A DNA stretch of 7,911 nucleotides from CADEED01 sp035995425 (GCA_035995425.1 DASYKM010000102.1:1-7911), one strand, 5' to 3'. Numbered from the stretch's first letter, positions 1 through 6,618 are shown. The notes: generated from the letters alone by a model not told the origin. A program made the numbers and translations.

Positions 1-14
1 CGAGGCCTTAACAT
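1..14 (-). CDS. Possible 5' end of a further minus-strand gene (partial)
   Basis: An ATG on the minus strand at 14-12 opens a frame that runs off the window edge after four full codons (Met-Leu-Arg-Pro). A good Shine-Dalgarno match, GAGGG on the minus strand (22-26), lies 7 nt upstream, and the ATG is 22 nt past the murA stop, as expected for the next gene of the same operon. In E. coli relatives such as Pseudomonas, hisG often follows murA, but four residues cannot identify the product. TTA and AGG are unusual codons for this GC-rich region, which weakens the call. It could be chance. Confidence 0.3.
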
Positions 15-36
15 CTAGAGGCCCTCAGTATTTACG

Positions 37-1296
37 TCAGCCGGCCACTCGTTTGATCTGCGCACCCAGCTGCTGGAGCTTTTCCTCGATGCATTCGTAG
101 CCGCGGTCTATGTGGTAAATGCGTTCCACGTTTGTTGTGCCTTCGGCGACCAGACCGGCGAGCACGAGGCTGGCGGAGGCGCGCAGGTCGGTGGCCATGA
201 CGGGGGCGGCTGTTAGTTTGGGGACGCCCTTGATGATGGCGGTGTTGCCTTCGAGGCGGATCTCGGCACCGAGGCGGCGCATTTCGAGCATGTGCATGAA
301 GCGATTCTCGAAGATGGTTTCGACGATCGTGCCGACGCCATCGGCGATCGTATTGAGCGCGGCGAACTGTGCCTGCATGTCGGTGGGAAAGGCCGGGTAC
401 GGCGCGGTGCGAACGTCCACCGACTTGGGGCGGCGCCCACGCATGTCCACTTCGATCCAGTTCGTACCGATGCCCACCTTGGCGCCCGCCTCGCGGAGTT
501 TCGCGGTCACGGCGTCGAGATGCCCGGGCGCGGTGTTCTTGATGCGCACCATCCCCGAGGTGATGGCCCCGGCGACGAGGTAGGTGCCGCCTTCGATGCG
601 ATCGGGCAGCACTTCGTAGCTGGTGCCGTGCAATTTCTCGACGCCCTGGATCGCGATCTTGCCGGTGCCGGCGCCCTGGATTTTCGCGCCCATGGCGATG
701 AGGAAGTTAGCCAGATCGACAACCTCCGGTTCACGCGCGGCGTTTTCGATGATGGTCTCACCGTCCGCCAGCGTCGCCGCCATCATGAGATTTTCCGTTC
801 CCGTGACGGTGACCGTCTCGAGATTCAGCCGCGCGCCCTTCAATCGCCCGGCGCGCGCGCGAATGTAGCCGCCGTCGATGTTGATCTCGGCGCCCATGGC
901 CTGCAGTCCCGCGACGTGGATGTTCACCGGCCGCGCGCCGATGGCGCAGCCCCCGGGCAGTGACACGTCGGCCTTGCCGAAGCGCGCCAGCAAAGGACCG
1001 AGCACCAGGATCGACGCGCGCATGGTCTTCACCAGCTCGTACGGCGCGAAGCACTCGCGCGTGGTCGTCGGATCGATTTCGATCTGCATCTTCTCGTCGA
1101 TGGTGACCGAGACGCCCATGCGCCCTAACAATTCGATCATTGTGGTGACGTCCTGCAGGTGCGGCACGTTGCGGATGGTCACCGGCCCGTCGGCCAGCAG
1201 CGCGCCGGCGATGATGGGCAGCGTGGCGTTCTTGGCGCCGGAAATCCGCACTTCCCCCTCCAGGGGAATGCCACCATTGATCTGCAGTTTGTCCAC
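37..1296 (-). CDS. murA: UDP-N-acetylglucosamine 1-carboxyvinyltransferase (MurA)
   Basis: MurA is the cytoplasmic enzyme that transfers enolpyruvate from PEP to UDP-GlcNAc, the first committed step of peptidoglycan synthesis. The 419 residues match the usual family length. SGAKN with Lys22-Asn23 lies near the N-terminus, matching the substrate-binding Lys22/Asn23 of E. coli. The active-site loop PGGCAIGARPVNIH carries Cys117, equivalent to E. coli Cys115, the residue alkylated by fosfomycin. FPTDMQAQ supplies the catalytic Asp306 and DRGYE near the end supplies Arg398, equivalent to E. coli Asp305 and Arg397. The start is GTG at 1296: it gives the MDK opening shared with E. coli MurA, though only a weak GAG-type ribosome site precedes it. 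It lies 40 bp after ibaG on the same strand, probably in one transcript. With Cys present rather than Asp, fosfomycin sensitivity of the enzyme is the inference. Confidence 0.97.
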   Translation of the reverse strand: MDKLQINGGIPLEGEVRISGAKNATLPIIAGALLADGPVTIRNVPHLQDVTTMIELLGRMGVSVTIDEKMQIEIDPTTTRECFAPYELVKTMRASILVLGPLLARFGKADVSLPGGCAIGARPVNIHVAGLQAMGAEINIDGGYIRARAGRLKGARLNLETVTVTGTENLMMAATLADGETIIENAAREPEVVDLANFLIAMGAKIQGAGTGKIAIQGVEKLHGTSYEVLPDRIEGGTYLVAGAITSGMVRIKNTAPGHLDAVTAKLREAGAKVGIGTNWIEVDMRGRRPKSVDVRTAPYPAFPTDMQAQFAALNTIADGVGTIVETIFENRFMHMLEMRRLGAEIRLEGNTAIIKGVPKLTAAPVMATDLRASASLVLAGLVAEGTTNVERIYHIDRGYECIEEKLQQLGAQIKRVAG

Positions 1297-1336
1297 TGAA
1301 TGTCTCGCTCGTTCGAAGGGTCGTTATTTTCCGGGT

Positions 1337-1591
1337 TCAGCCGCGCTTGTGAAACTCATCGGGCGTCAACGCCTCGATGGACAGCGCGTGAATTTCCCGC
1401 CCCATGAGCCCGCCGAGGGCCTTGTAGATGAGCTGGTGGCGGGCAATGGGCTTCAGGCCCGCGAACTGCGCCGCGACGATCTGCGAGGCGAAGTGCGTGT
1501 TGTCGTCGGATTCCACTCGCACCGCCGCACCGGGCAGGCCGGCACGGATGAGGTCGGCGACGCGATCGGCGGTCATGGCATTGGAGTTCAT
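1337..1591 (-). CDS. ibaG: BolA-family protein, IbaG type
   Basis: This 84-residue protein of the BolA/IbaG family has a compact KH-like fold. Family members pair with monothiol CGFS glutaredoxins to bind a [2Fe-2S] cluster and help in iron-sulfur cluster traffic. IbaG in E. coli is linked to acid stress and sits directly upstream of murA, as here. Visible family features are THFASQIVAAQF in the middle, RHQLIYKALGGLM in the helix, and IHALSIEALTPDEF near the end, with His68 as the conserved family histidine and probable cluster ligand. The start is ATG at 1591. A second in-frame ATG at 1576 would give 79 residues, and neither has a clear Shine-Dalgarno sequence. The ATG at 1591 falls where a transcript from the -10-like TAAGAT upstream would begin. 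In E. coli mlaB lies upstream of ibaG; here kdsD diverges from it only 29 bp away. The ibaG call over bolA rests mainly on the murA neighbour. Confidence 0.92.
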   Translation of the reverse strand: MNSNAMTADRVADLIRAGLPGAAVRVESDDNTHFASQIVAAQFAGLKPIARHQLIYKALGGLMGREIHALSIEALTPDEFHKRG

Positions 1592-1597
1592 GGCGCG

Positions 1598-1603
1598 ATC
1601 TTA
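1598..1603 (-). promoter_or_regulatory. Candidate -10 element for ibaG-murA
   Basis: Read on the minus strand the hexamer is TAAGAT, a 4 of 6 match to TATAAT. Six bases separate it from the ibaG ATG, so transcription would start at or beside the initiation codon. No recognisable -35 hexamer lies 17 bp upstream; that position falls in the first codons of kdsD. This is a pattern call only. Confidence 0.3.
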
Positions 1604-1608
1604 AGCGT

Positions 1609-1614
1609 TATGAT
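1609..1614 (+). promoter_or_regulatory. Candidate -10 element for the kdsD operon
   Basis: TATGAT is a 5 of 6 match to TATAAT, and six bases separate it from the kdsD ATG at 1621, which places the likely transcript start at the start codon. No ribosome-binding sequence lies between them. The corresponding -35 position (around 1586-1591, GTTCAT) falls inside the start of ibaG and matches poorly. It would be the main promoter for the LPS gene block unless a promoter lies further back within ibaG. Confidence 0.4.
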
Positions 1615-1620
1615 TCCCGC

Positions 1621-2607
1621 ATGAATGCCCAGCTCAAGATCGACCCGGCCGCGCTCATCGCCGCCGGCCGCCGGGCTCTGGAGATAGAAGGCCGGGCCAT
1701 AGCGGCACTGGTGCCGAGGCTGGATGCCAGTTTTGCGCGGGCCTGCGCCATCTGTTTCGACTGTCACGGGCGCGTCATCGTCAGCGGAATGGGCAAATCC
1801 GGGCACATCGCCGGAAAAATCGCCGCCACGCTGGCCTCCACCGGCACGCCCTCGTTCTTCATGCATGCCGCCGAAGCGAGCCATGGCGACATCGGCATGA
1901 TCACCCGCGACGATGTGCTGCTGGCGATTTCCAATTCCGGTGAAACCCCCGAGGTATTGCTGCTGATCCCGCACCTGTCGCGGCTCGGTGTTCCCATCAT
2001 CGCGGTCACCGGCAACGCAAAGTCGAACCTGGCTCGCGCGGCCAGCGTGCACCTCGATGTGAGCGTTGCCGAGGAAGCCTGCCCGCTCAACCTCGCGCCC
2101 ACGGCCAGCACGACTGCGACGCTGGCCCTTGGGGACGCGCTCGCCGTCGCCCTGCTCGAAGCGCGTGGCTTTACTTCGCAGGACTTCGCGCGCTCGCATC
2201 CGGGTGGCGCGCTCGGCCGCAAGCTGCTGCTGCATGTCGCCGACGTGATGCGCACCGGCGACGATATGCCGATCGTCAGCCCCACAGTCTCACTCGCCGA
2301 GGGCTTGGTGGTGATGTCGAAGAAAGGCCTGGGGATGTGTGTGGTCATCGATGCCGGCCGGGTGCTCGGCGTGTTCACCGACGGCGACCTGCGCCGCGTG
2401 CTGGATCGGGAATCCAACGTGCACAAGACCAGCATGCGTGAAGTGATGACTTCGCCGGGCAAGTCGGTGAAAGCCACGGACCTCGCCGCCGAAGCCGCCC
2501 ATCTCATGGAGAAACACCGCATCACCGCCCTTCCGGTCATCGACGAGCAAGGCGCGCTGGTGGGCGCGCTCAACGTGCACGACCTGTTGCGCGCTGGTGT
2601 GTTGTGA
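1621..2607 (+). CDS. kdsD: D-arabinose 5-phosphate isomerase (KdsD)
   Basis: KdsD interconverts ribulose 5-phosphate and arabinose 5-phosphate, the entry step to Kdo, the sugar linking lipid A to the LPS core. Its 328 residues equal the length of E. coli KdsD. An N-terminal SIS sugar-phosphate domain (about 45-200) shows SGMGKSGH with Lys59, ISNSGETPE, EEACPLNLAPT and SHPGGALGRK. Glu112, Glu153 and His194 match, within one position, the catalytic residues described in E. coli. Two CBS domains follow (about 205-265 and 272-328), the first with FTDGDLRR and the second ending HDLLRAGVL, almost as in E. coli. The start at 1621 has no Shine-Dalgarno sequence and may be leaderless. The stop overlaps the kdsC start in GTGA. 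It heads the LPS synthesis and export operon, whereas yrbG precedes it in E. coli. The CBS pair separates it from simpler SIS isomerases. Confidence 0.97.
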   Translation: MNAQLKIDPAALIAAGRRALEIEGRAIAALVPRLDASFARACAICFDCHGRVIVSGMGKSGHIAGKIAATLASTGTPSFFMHAAEASHGDIGMITRDDVLLAISNSGETPEVLLLIPHLSRLGVPIIAVTGNAKSNLARAASVHLDVSVAEEACPLNLAPTASTTATLALGDALAVALLEARGFTSQDFARSHPGGALGRKLLLHVADVMRTGDDMPIVSPTVSLAEGLVVMSKKGLGMCVVIDAGRVLGVFTDGDLRRVLDRESNVHKTSMREVMTSPGKSVKATDLAAEAAHLMEKHRITALPVIDEQGALVGALNVHDLLRAGVL

Positions 2608-3113
2608 CGGCCGTCGCCGGCTTTCAGACGGTACTGCGCCGCGTGCGCCTGCTGGTGCTCGACGTCGACGGCGTGCTCACCGACGGACGACTGTTCTACG
2701 GGCCGAAGGGCGAATTGCTCAAGGCATTTCACGTGCGCGACGGTTACGGCATCAAGCAGGTCGCGAACATCGGCATCGCCGTCGCCATTCTCTCAGGACG
2801 CAAATCCGCTGCGGTGTCGAGCCGTGCGCGCGAGCTCGGCATCCGCCACGTGATCCAGGGCGCCGACGACAAGCTCGTGGCGCTGCGCAAACTCGCCAAG
2901 GCGAACCGCTTGTCGATCGAGGAATGCGCCTGTGTGGGCGATGACACGCCGGACGCGCCGGTTCTCGCGGCGGCGGGTTTAGGTATCGCCGTGGCGGACG
3001 CTCATCCCGACGCACTCGCCGCCGCGGACCTGGTGACGACGCGGCCCGGCGGGCACGGCGCCGTGCGCGAGGTTTGCGACTGGCTGACCGCCGCCCACAA
3101 GGTTTCGGCGTGA
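2604..3113 (+). CDS. kdsC: 3-deoxy-D-manno-octulosonate 8-phosphate phosphatase (KdsC)
   Basis: KdsC is a cytoplasmic HAD-superfamily phosphatase that removes phosphate from Kdo 8-phosphate to give free Kdo. At 169 residues it is somewhat shorter than E. coli KdsC (188), mainly through a shorter N-terminus. It is the cap-less C0 type. Motif I is VLDVDGVLTDG with the nucleophile Asp20 and acid/base Asp22; motif II is LSGRKS with Ser64; Lys90 supplies motif III; motif IV is GDDTPDAPVL with Asp113, Asp114 and Asp117 for magnesium. The GTG start at 2604 forms a GTGA overlap with the kdsD stop and has no separate ribosome site, so re-initiation by ribosomes finishing kdsD is the likely route. Its own stop shares GTGA with lptC. 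The step between KdsD and KdsC (KdsA) is not in the window. Confidence 0.95.
   Translation: MTAVAGFQTVLRRVRLLVLDVDGVLTDGRLFYGPKGELLKAFHVRDGYGIKQVANIGIAVAILSGRKSAAVSSRARELGIRHVIQGADDKLVALRKLAKANRLSIEECACVGDDTPDAPVLAAAGLGIAVADAHPDALAAADLVTTRPGGHGAVREVCDWLTAAHKVSA
3099..3102 (+). promoter_or_regulatory. Ribosome-binding site for lptC
   Basis: AAGG lies 7 nt before the GTG at 3110, inside the last codons of kdsC. It favours this start over the ATG at 3074, which would add 12 residues ahead of the membrane anchor and lengthen the overlap with kdsC to 40 bp. Confidence 0.5.
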
Positions 3114-3724
3114 AGCGCTGGACACGGCTTCTCGCCTATGTCGCGGTGGTGGCGGTGATCGGCGTGGCCTACTACATCGGGCGTGGCGGCCGCGACGACA
3201 GCGGTGCCGACATTGCCGATGCCGGGGCGCTCGATCCCGGTTACGCGGCCCGCGACGCTGAAGTCATCGAAACCGGCTACGACGGCCGCGAACGTTACCG
3301 CCTCAAGGCGAGCGTCATCCGCCAGCAGACCGAGTCCGGCGTCATCAATCTCGAAAACCTCGAAATGAATTATCACGTCGGTGCTCAGCCGAAATTGCCG
3401 GGCGAGGCGCCAGCCGCCGCTGAAGGCGCCGGCGAAGTCTGGCATCTGACGTCCGACAGCGGGACAGTTCGCGCCGATGGCGACGACGTTCAGCTCAACG
3501 GCAATGTGCGCGTCACGGGTCCCGCGCCCGGCAGCGGCGAACCGCTGTCGCTGACCACCGATAGCATGAATATCAACACGCCCACGGAGTTCATCGAAAC
3601 CAGTGCGGCGGTGAAACTTCGCTGGTCGGGGCACGAGCTCAACGCGCGCGGCATGCAGGCTGACTTGAAGGCCGGCACGCTGCGTCTAGAATCGGACGTC
3701 AATGGCCACTTTTTCCCGAGATAG
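3110..3724 (+). CDS. lptC: LPS export protein LptC, inner-membrane anchored
   Basis: LptC takes LPS from the LptB2FG transporter at the inner membrane and passes it to LptA across the periplasm. The 204-residue product (191 in E. coli) opens with a short basic MKRW cytoplasmic end, then one transmembrane helix at about 7-23, then a periplasmic domain. That domain has the alternating polar/hydrophobic strands of the LptC/OstA jellyroll fold, for example YDGRERYRLKASVIRQQ and WHLTSDSGTVRADGDDVQLNGNV. An Ala/Pro/Glu-rich stretch near residues 95-107 looks like a loop insertion. The chosen GTG start puts the helix right at the N-terminus, forms GTGA with the kdsC stop and has an AAGG site. Sequence identity in this family is low, so the call leans on topology, fold pattern and position between kdsC and lptA. 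The 3' end overlaps lptA by 23 bp. Confidence 0.92.
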   Translation: MKRWTRLLAYVAVVAVIGVAYYIGRGGRDDSGADIADAGALDPGYAARDAEVIETGYDGRERYRLKASVIRQQTESGVINLENLEMNYHVGAQPKLPGEAPAAAEGAGEVWHLTSDSGTVRADGDDVQLNGNVRVTGPAPGSGEPLSLTTDSMNINTPTEFIETSAAVKLRWSGHELNARGMQADLKAGTLRLESDVNGHFFPR

Positions 3725-4361
3725 CAATATCGCGCGCCTATGCGCTTCGCTCGCCACAGGATTGTTAGGCGTGGCGGAGGCTGCGCCCGCGCCGTGCGCC
3801 AACCAGGAAATCGTGGTCGAAGCCAAGCCGCTGGAAATGGACACCCGCAACAACAATGCGGTGCTGCGCGACGTGGTGATCACACAATGCGGGACGCGCA
3901 TCCAGGCGGCCGAGGCACGTATCACGGGCGGGCTGGATTTCGAGAACAGTCGCTGGACGATCTCCGGTGATGTGCGGATCACCGCCGAAGGTGGCAGCCT
4001 GAGTTCCGACAAGGCAATCGTTTCGTTCAACAACAAACTCATTTCGGCAGCCACCATCACCGGCGCGCCGGCGCAGTTCGAGCAGAAGCGCGACGACGGC
4101 TCCACCGCGCGTGGTCACGCCAATACCATCTATTACGAAACCAACAGCGGCACGGTGAGTTTCAAGACCGATGCCTGGATTTCCTATGGCCGCAATGAAA
4201 TCACCGCGCAGCAGCTCGTCTACAACATCCGTACGCAAAGCATGGAGGGCCAGCCGAAAGCCGACGCCAGCACCGGCACCGGCCGGATACGCCTCGTGAT
4301 CCAGCCGGACAAACCAACGCAAATAACCGCGCCCGACAAGAACGATGAGAAGAAACCGTGA
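3702..4361 (+). CDS. lptA: LPS transport periplasmic protein LptA, extended form
   Basis: LptA forms the periplasmic bridge linking LptC to LptD/E at the outer membrane. A signal peptide is visible (hydrophobic core about 13-25), with a likely cut after AEA or AEAA near residue 27-28. The mature part has OstA-type strands; the GHANTIYYE and RNEITAQQLVYN segments align with GHASQMHYE and SNIKGDKITYL of E. coli LptA. At 219 residues it is longer than E. coli (185). Much of the extra length comes from a second OstA-like segment: residues 44-62 and 78-95 resemble each other. Cys32 and Cys63 lie in the mature part, where E. coli LptA has none. A Lys/Pro/Asp-rich tail ends the protein. The ATG at 3702, 23 bp inside lptC, is the only start that keeps the signal peptide; the next in-frame Met is residue 46. 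Only a weak CGGA precedes it, suggesting coupling to lptC. Confidence 0.9.
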   Translation: MATFSRDSNIARLCASLATGLLGVAEAAPAPCANQEIVVEAKPLEMDTRNNNAVLRDVVITQCGTRIQAAEARITGGLDFENSRWTISGDVRITAEGGSLSSDKAIVSFNNKLISAATITGAPAQFEQKRDDGSTARGHANTIYYETNSGTVSFKTDAWISYGRNEITAQQLVYNIRTQSMEGQPKADASTGTGRIRLVIQPDKPTQITAPDKNDEKKP

Positions 4362-5083
4362 GCGTGCTGCGGGCCACTCATCTCGCCAAGAGTTACAAAA
4401 AGCGCCAGGTGATCTCCGACCTCTCGGTCGAAGTGGAGAGCGGGCAGATCGTCGGGTTGTTAGGGCCGAATGGTGCCGGCAAGACGACCGCCTTCTACAT
4501 GATCGTCGGCCTGGTGCCGCCCGACAGAGGGACGGTGACCATCGACGATCGCGACATCACGCACCTTGCGATGCACCAGCGTGCGCACGCCGGCATTGGT
4601 TATTTGCCGCAGGAAGCTTCGGTTTTCCGCAAGTTGACAGTCGAAGACAACGTGCTGGCCATCCTTGAAACACGCGAGAACCTCGACGACACCGCGCGCC
4701 ACGAACGGCTCGAGCAGATATTGGGCGAGCTGCGCATCGCGCACGTCCGCAAGAGCCTCGGCATGGCGCTCTCGGGTGGTGAACGGCGACGCGTCGAAAT
4801 AGCGCGCGCGCTGGCCGCGGAGCCCCGTTTTGTGCTCCTCGATGAACCATTTGCGGGCGTGGACCCGCTCTCGGTCATCGACATCCAGCGCATCATGACG
4901 GAGCTCACGGCCAAGGGCATCGGCGTGCTGATTACAGACCATAACGTCAGAGAAACCTTAGGTGTTTGTGGTCGTGCCTACATCGTTTCCGGTGGAACCG
5001 TTATTGCTTCAGGTTCCTCGGAAGAAATCCTTGCCAACCCCCAAGTCCGTGAGGTGTACTTGGGCCAGTCTTTCCGCATGTAG
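4358..5083 (+). CDS. lptB: LPS export ABC transporter ATP-binding protein LptB
   Basis: LptB is the cytoplasmic ATPase that, as a dimer with LptF and LptG, extracts LPS from the inner membrane and pushes it along the bridge. The 241 residues match the E. coli length. Motifs in order: Walker A GPNGAGKT (36-43), Q-loop Gln85 followed by SVFRKLTVEDN with Phe90-Arg91 (the groove that contacts LptF/G in E. coli), signature LSGGERRR (138-145), Walker B FVLLDEP with catalytic Glu163, D-loop AGVDP, and switch His195. All key residues are intact. The GTG start forms GTGA with the lptA stop; GAGAAG 5 nt upstream is a possible weak ribosome site. lptF and lptG are not here, as in E. coli. The last ~150 bp have lower G+C and codons unlike the rest of the gene (GTT, ATT, TCA, GGT, TTA). 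Confidence 0.97.
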   Translation: MSVLRATHLAKSYKKRQVISDLSVEVESGQIVGLLGPNGAGKTTAFYMIVGLVPPDRGTVTIDDRDITHLAMHQRAHAGIGYLPQEASVFRKLTVEDNVLAILETRENLDDTARHERLEQILGELRIAHVRKSLGMALSGGERRRVEIARALAAEPRFVLLDEPFAGVDPLSVIDIQRIMTELTAKGIGVLITDHNVRETLGVCGRAYIVSGGTVIASGSSEEILANPQVREVYLGQSFRM

Positions 5084-5142
5084 CGTTCCAAAGCGATCGC
5101 GGAAAAAACTATTTCTTTCATAGCGTTGAGACACCCACGCCC
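5084..5142 (+). promoter_or_regulatory. lptB-rpoN spacer, possible rpoN promoter region
   Basis: This is the longest gap between genes in the window. It contains the palindrome GCGATCGC (5093-5100) flanked by TTCC and GGAA, then an A/T-rich run (5101-5120) that stands out from the GC-rich surroundings. An A/T-rich patch ahead of a gene start fits promoter DNA, but no convincing pair of -35 and -10 hexamers can be picked. A promoter of its own for rpoN is inference. Confidence 0.3.
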
Positions 5143-6591
5143 GTGTCGATGATGAAGCCATCTCTGCAGCTGAAGCTGGGTCAGACGCTGACGATGACCC
5201 CGCAGCTGCAGCAGGCGATCCGCCTCCTGCAAATGCCCGCGCTGGAGCTGCAGGCGCACATCCGCGAGCAGCTCGAAAGCAACGTGATGCTCGAGCCGGT
5301 GGACGAATACGAAGCCACCGGCACGTTCGAGACGCTCGAACCGCATCCGATGCCGGAAGAAAAGCGCGTCGATGCGCAGGCGGCACCGGAAGTCATCGTC
5401 GAGTCCGAAGTCGTCGAAGACAACTGGAGCGAACGCAGCCCGGGCTCGGACTCCTGGCGCGATGACGACGAACGCGCGAACGAAGTCGCCGACGACGTCA
5501 CGCTGTCATTGCAGGATCACCTCGTCGGTCAGCTCGAATACGCCAATCTCGCGCCGCACGAGCTGGCCATCGCCCGCGCCATCGTCGATGCCATCAACGA
5601 TGACGGCTACATCACCGATTCGCTCGACGACATCGCCGCCACGCTGTTGCCCGAAGTTACCGCCGACGCCACCGAAGTCGAACGCGTGCTGCGGCTGGTG
5701 CAGACGCTCGATCCCGCCGGCGTCGCCGCGCGTTCGCTCGGCGAGTGTCTCGCCCTGCAACTACGCACGCTGCATCCGGACACACCGGGACTGCGGCTCG
5801 CGCTCGCCATCGCCGACAAGCATCTCGACCTGCTAGCCGATCGCGAGCTCACGCTGCTGCGCCGTGAATTGTCGGCGTCGGATGACGAGCTCGCGCAAGC
5901 CGTGGCGCTGGTGCGCGGGCTGCATCCGCGCCCGGGCGCCACCGTCAGCAGCGCGAAAGCCGAATACGTGGTGCCCGACGTCTTCGTTCGCCGCACCGAT
6001 CGTGGCTGGACGGTCGAGGTGAATAGCTCGACCTTGCCGCGCGTGCGCCTCAACCAGAGTTACGCCGACATGCTCGGCCGTGGCGCGGGCCATTCGTCCA
6101 TGCGCGCGCAGCTGCAGGAGGCGCGCTGGCTGCTCAAGAGCCTGGAGATTCGCAACGAAACGCTCATGAAGGTCGCGCGCTCGATCGTCGAGCGACAGAG
6201 CGCCTTCCTCGAACACGGTGAAGAGAGCATGCGCCCGATGATCCTCAAGGACATCGCGCAGGCCATCGACATGCACGAGTCCACCATCTCGCGCGTCACC
6301 TCCAGCAAATACATGCACACGCCGCGCGGCGTGTTCGAGCTCAAGTATTTCTTCTCGAGCCAGGTCGAGGCCGCCGATGGCGGCGGCGCGTCGTCCACCG
6401 CGGTGCGCGCCAAGATCCGCAAACTCATCAAGGAAGAAGACACCGGCAACCCGCTGTCCGACAGCCGCATTGCCGAGCTTCTTTCCGGCGAGGGCATCGC
6501 CGTGGCCCGCCGCACCGTCGCGAAATATCGCGAGGCGCTCGGACTCGCACCTTCGAACGAACGCAAGGCCAAGGCAGCCGGCAACCGATAA
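5143..6591 (+). CDS. rpoN: RNA polymerase sigma-54 factor (RpoN)
   Basis: RpoN directs RNA polymerase to -24/-12 promoters that need an AAA+ activator, classically for nitrogen, motility and stress genes. At 482 residues (477 in E. coli) all regions are present. Region I (about 4-50) has MTPQLQQAIRLLQ, nearly identical to E. coli. An acidic linker, region II (about 52-118), follows. The core-binding domain is about 120-260. The helix-turn-helix is around 367-386 (LKDIAQAIDMHESTISRVTS), then TPRGVFELKYFF, and the RpoN box ARRTVAKYRE at 455-464 that reads the -24 element. The start is uncertain by a few codons: GTG at 5143, or ATG at 5149 or 5152. The ATG at 5152 would begin MKPSLQL, aligning with the E. 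coli N-terminus MKQGLQL. None has a strong Shine-Dalgarno sequence. It lies 59 bp after lptB and 40 bp before hpf, in the family's usual position. Confidence 0.97.
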   Translation: MSMMKPSLQLKLGQTLTMTPQLQQAIRLLQMPALELQAHIREQLESNVMLEPVDEYEATGTFETLEPHPMPEEKRVDAQAAPEVIVESEVVEDNWSERSPGSDSWRDDDERANEVADDVTLSLQDHLVGQLEYANLAPHELAIARAIVDAINDDGYITDSLDDIAATLLPEVTADATEVERVLRLVQTLDPAGVAARSLGECLALQLRTLHPDTPGLRLALAIADKHLDLLADRELTLLRRELSASDDELAQAVALVRGLHPRPGATVSSAKAEYVVPDVFVRRTDRGWTVEVNSSTLPRVRLNQSYADMLGRGAGHSSMRAQLQEARWLLKSLEIRNETLMKVARSIVERQSAFLEHGEESMRPMILKDIAQAIDMHESTISRVTSSKYMHTPRGVFELKYFFSSQVEAADGGGASSTAVRAKIRKLIKEEDTGNPLSDSRIAELLSGEGIAVARRTVAKYREALGLAPSNERKAKAAGNR

Positions 6592-6618
6592 TTTCGCAGT
6601 ACGAAGTTCAGGCCAAAA

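Noticed and set aside
292..963. Long plus-strand open frame (223 codons) antisense to murA
   Set aside because: MurA on the other strand is certain. The frame reads as an Arg/Gly/His/Asp-rich composition typical of GC-rich antisense shadows, with no recognised motif.
878..1624. Plus-strand open frame (248 codons) across the murA start, the gap and ibaG
   Set aside because: It covers two well-supported genes in antisense, and its composition changes mid-way. It is a stop-poor shadow.
3074..3109. Earlier ATG start for lptC
   Set aside because: It adds 12 residues before the short basic end and membrane helix, and overlaps kdsC by 40 bp. The GTG at 3110 has AAGG spacing and the operon's GTGA pattern.
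5084..5110. Hairpin after lptB as a terminator
   Set aside because: TTCC/GGAA around GCGATCGC gives a short, bulged stem, and the following bases are A-rich, not a T run on the plus strand.
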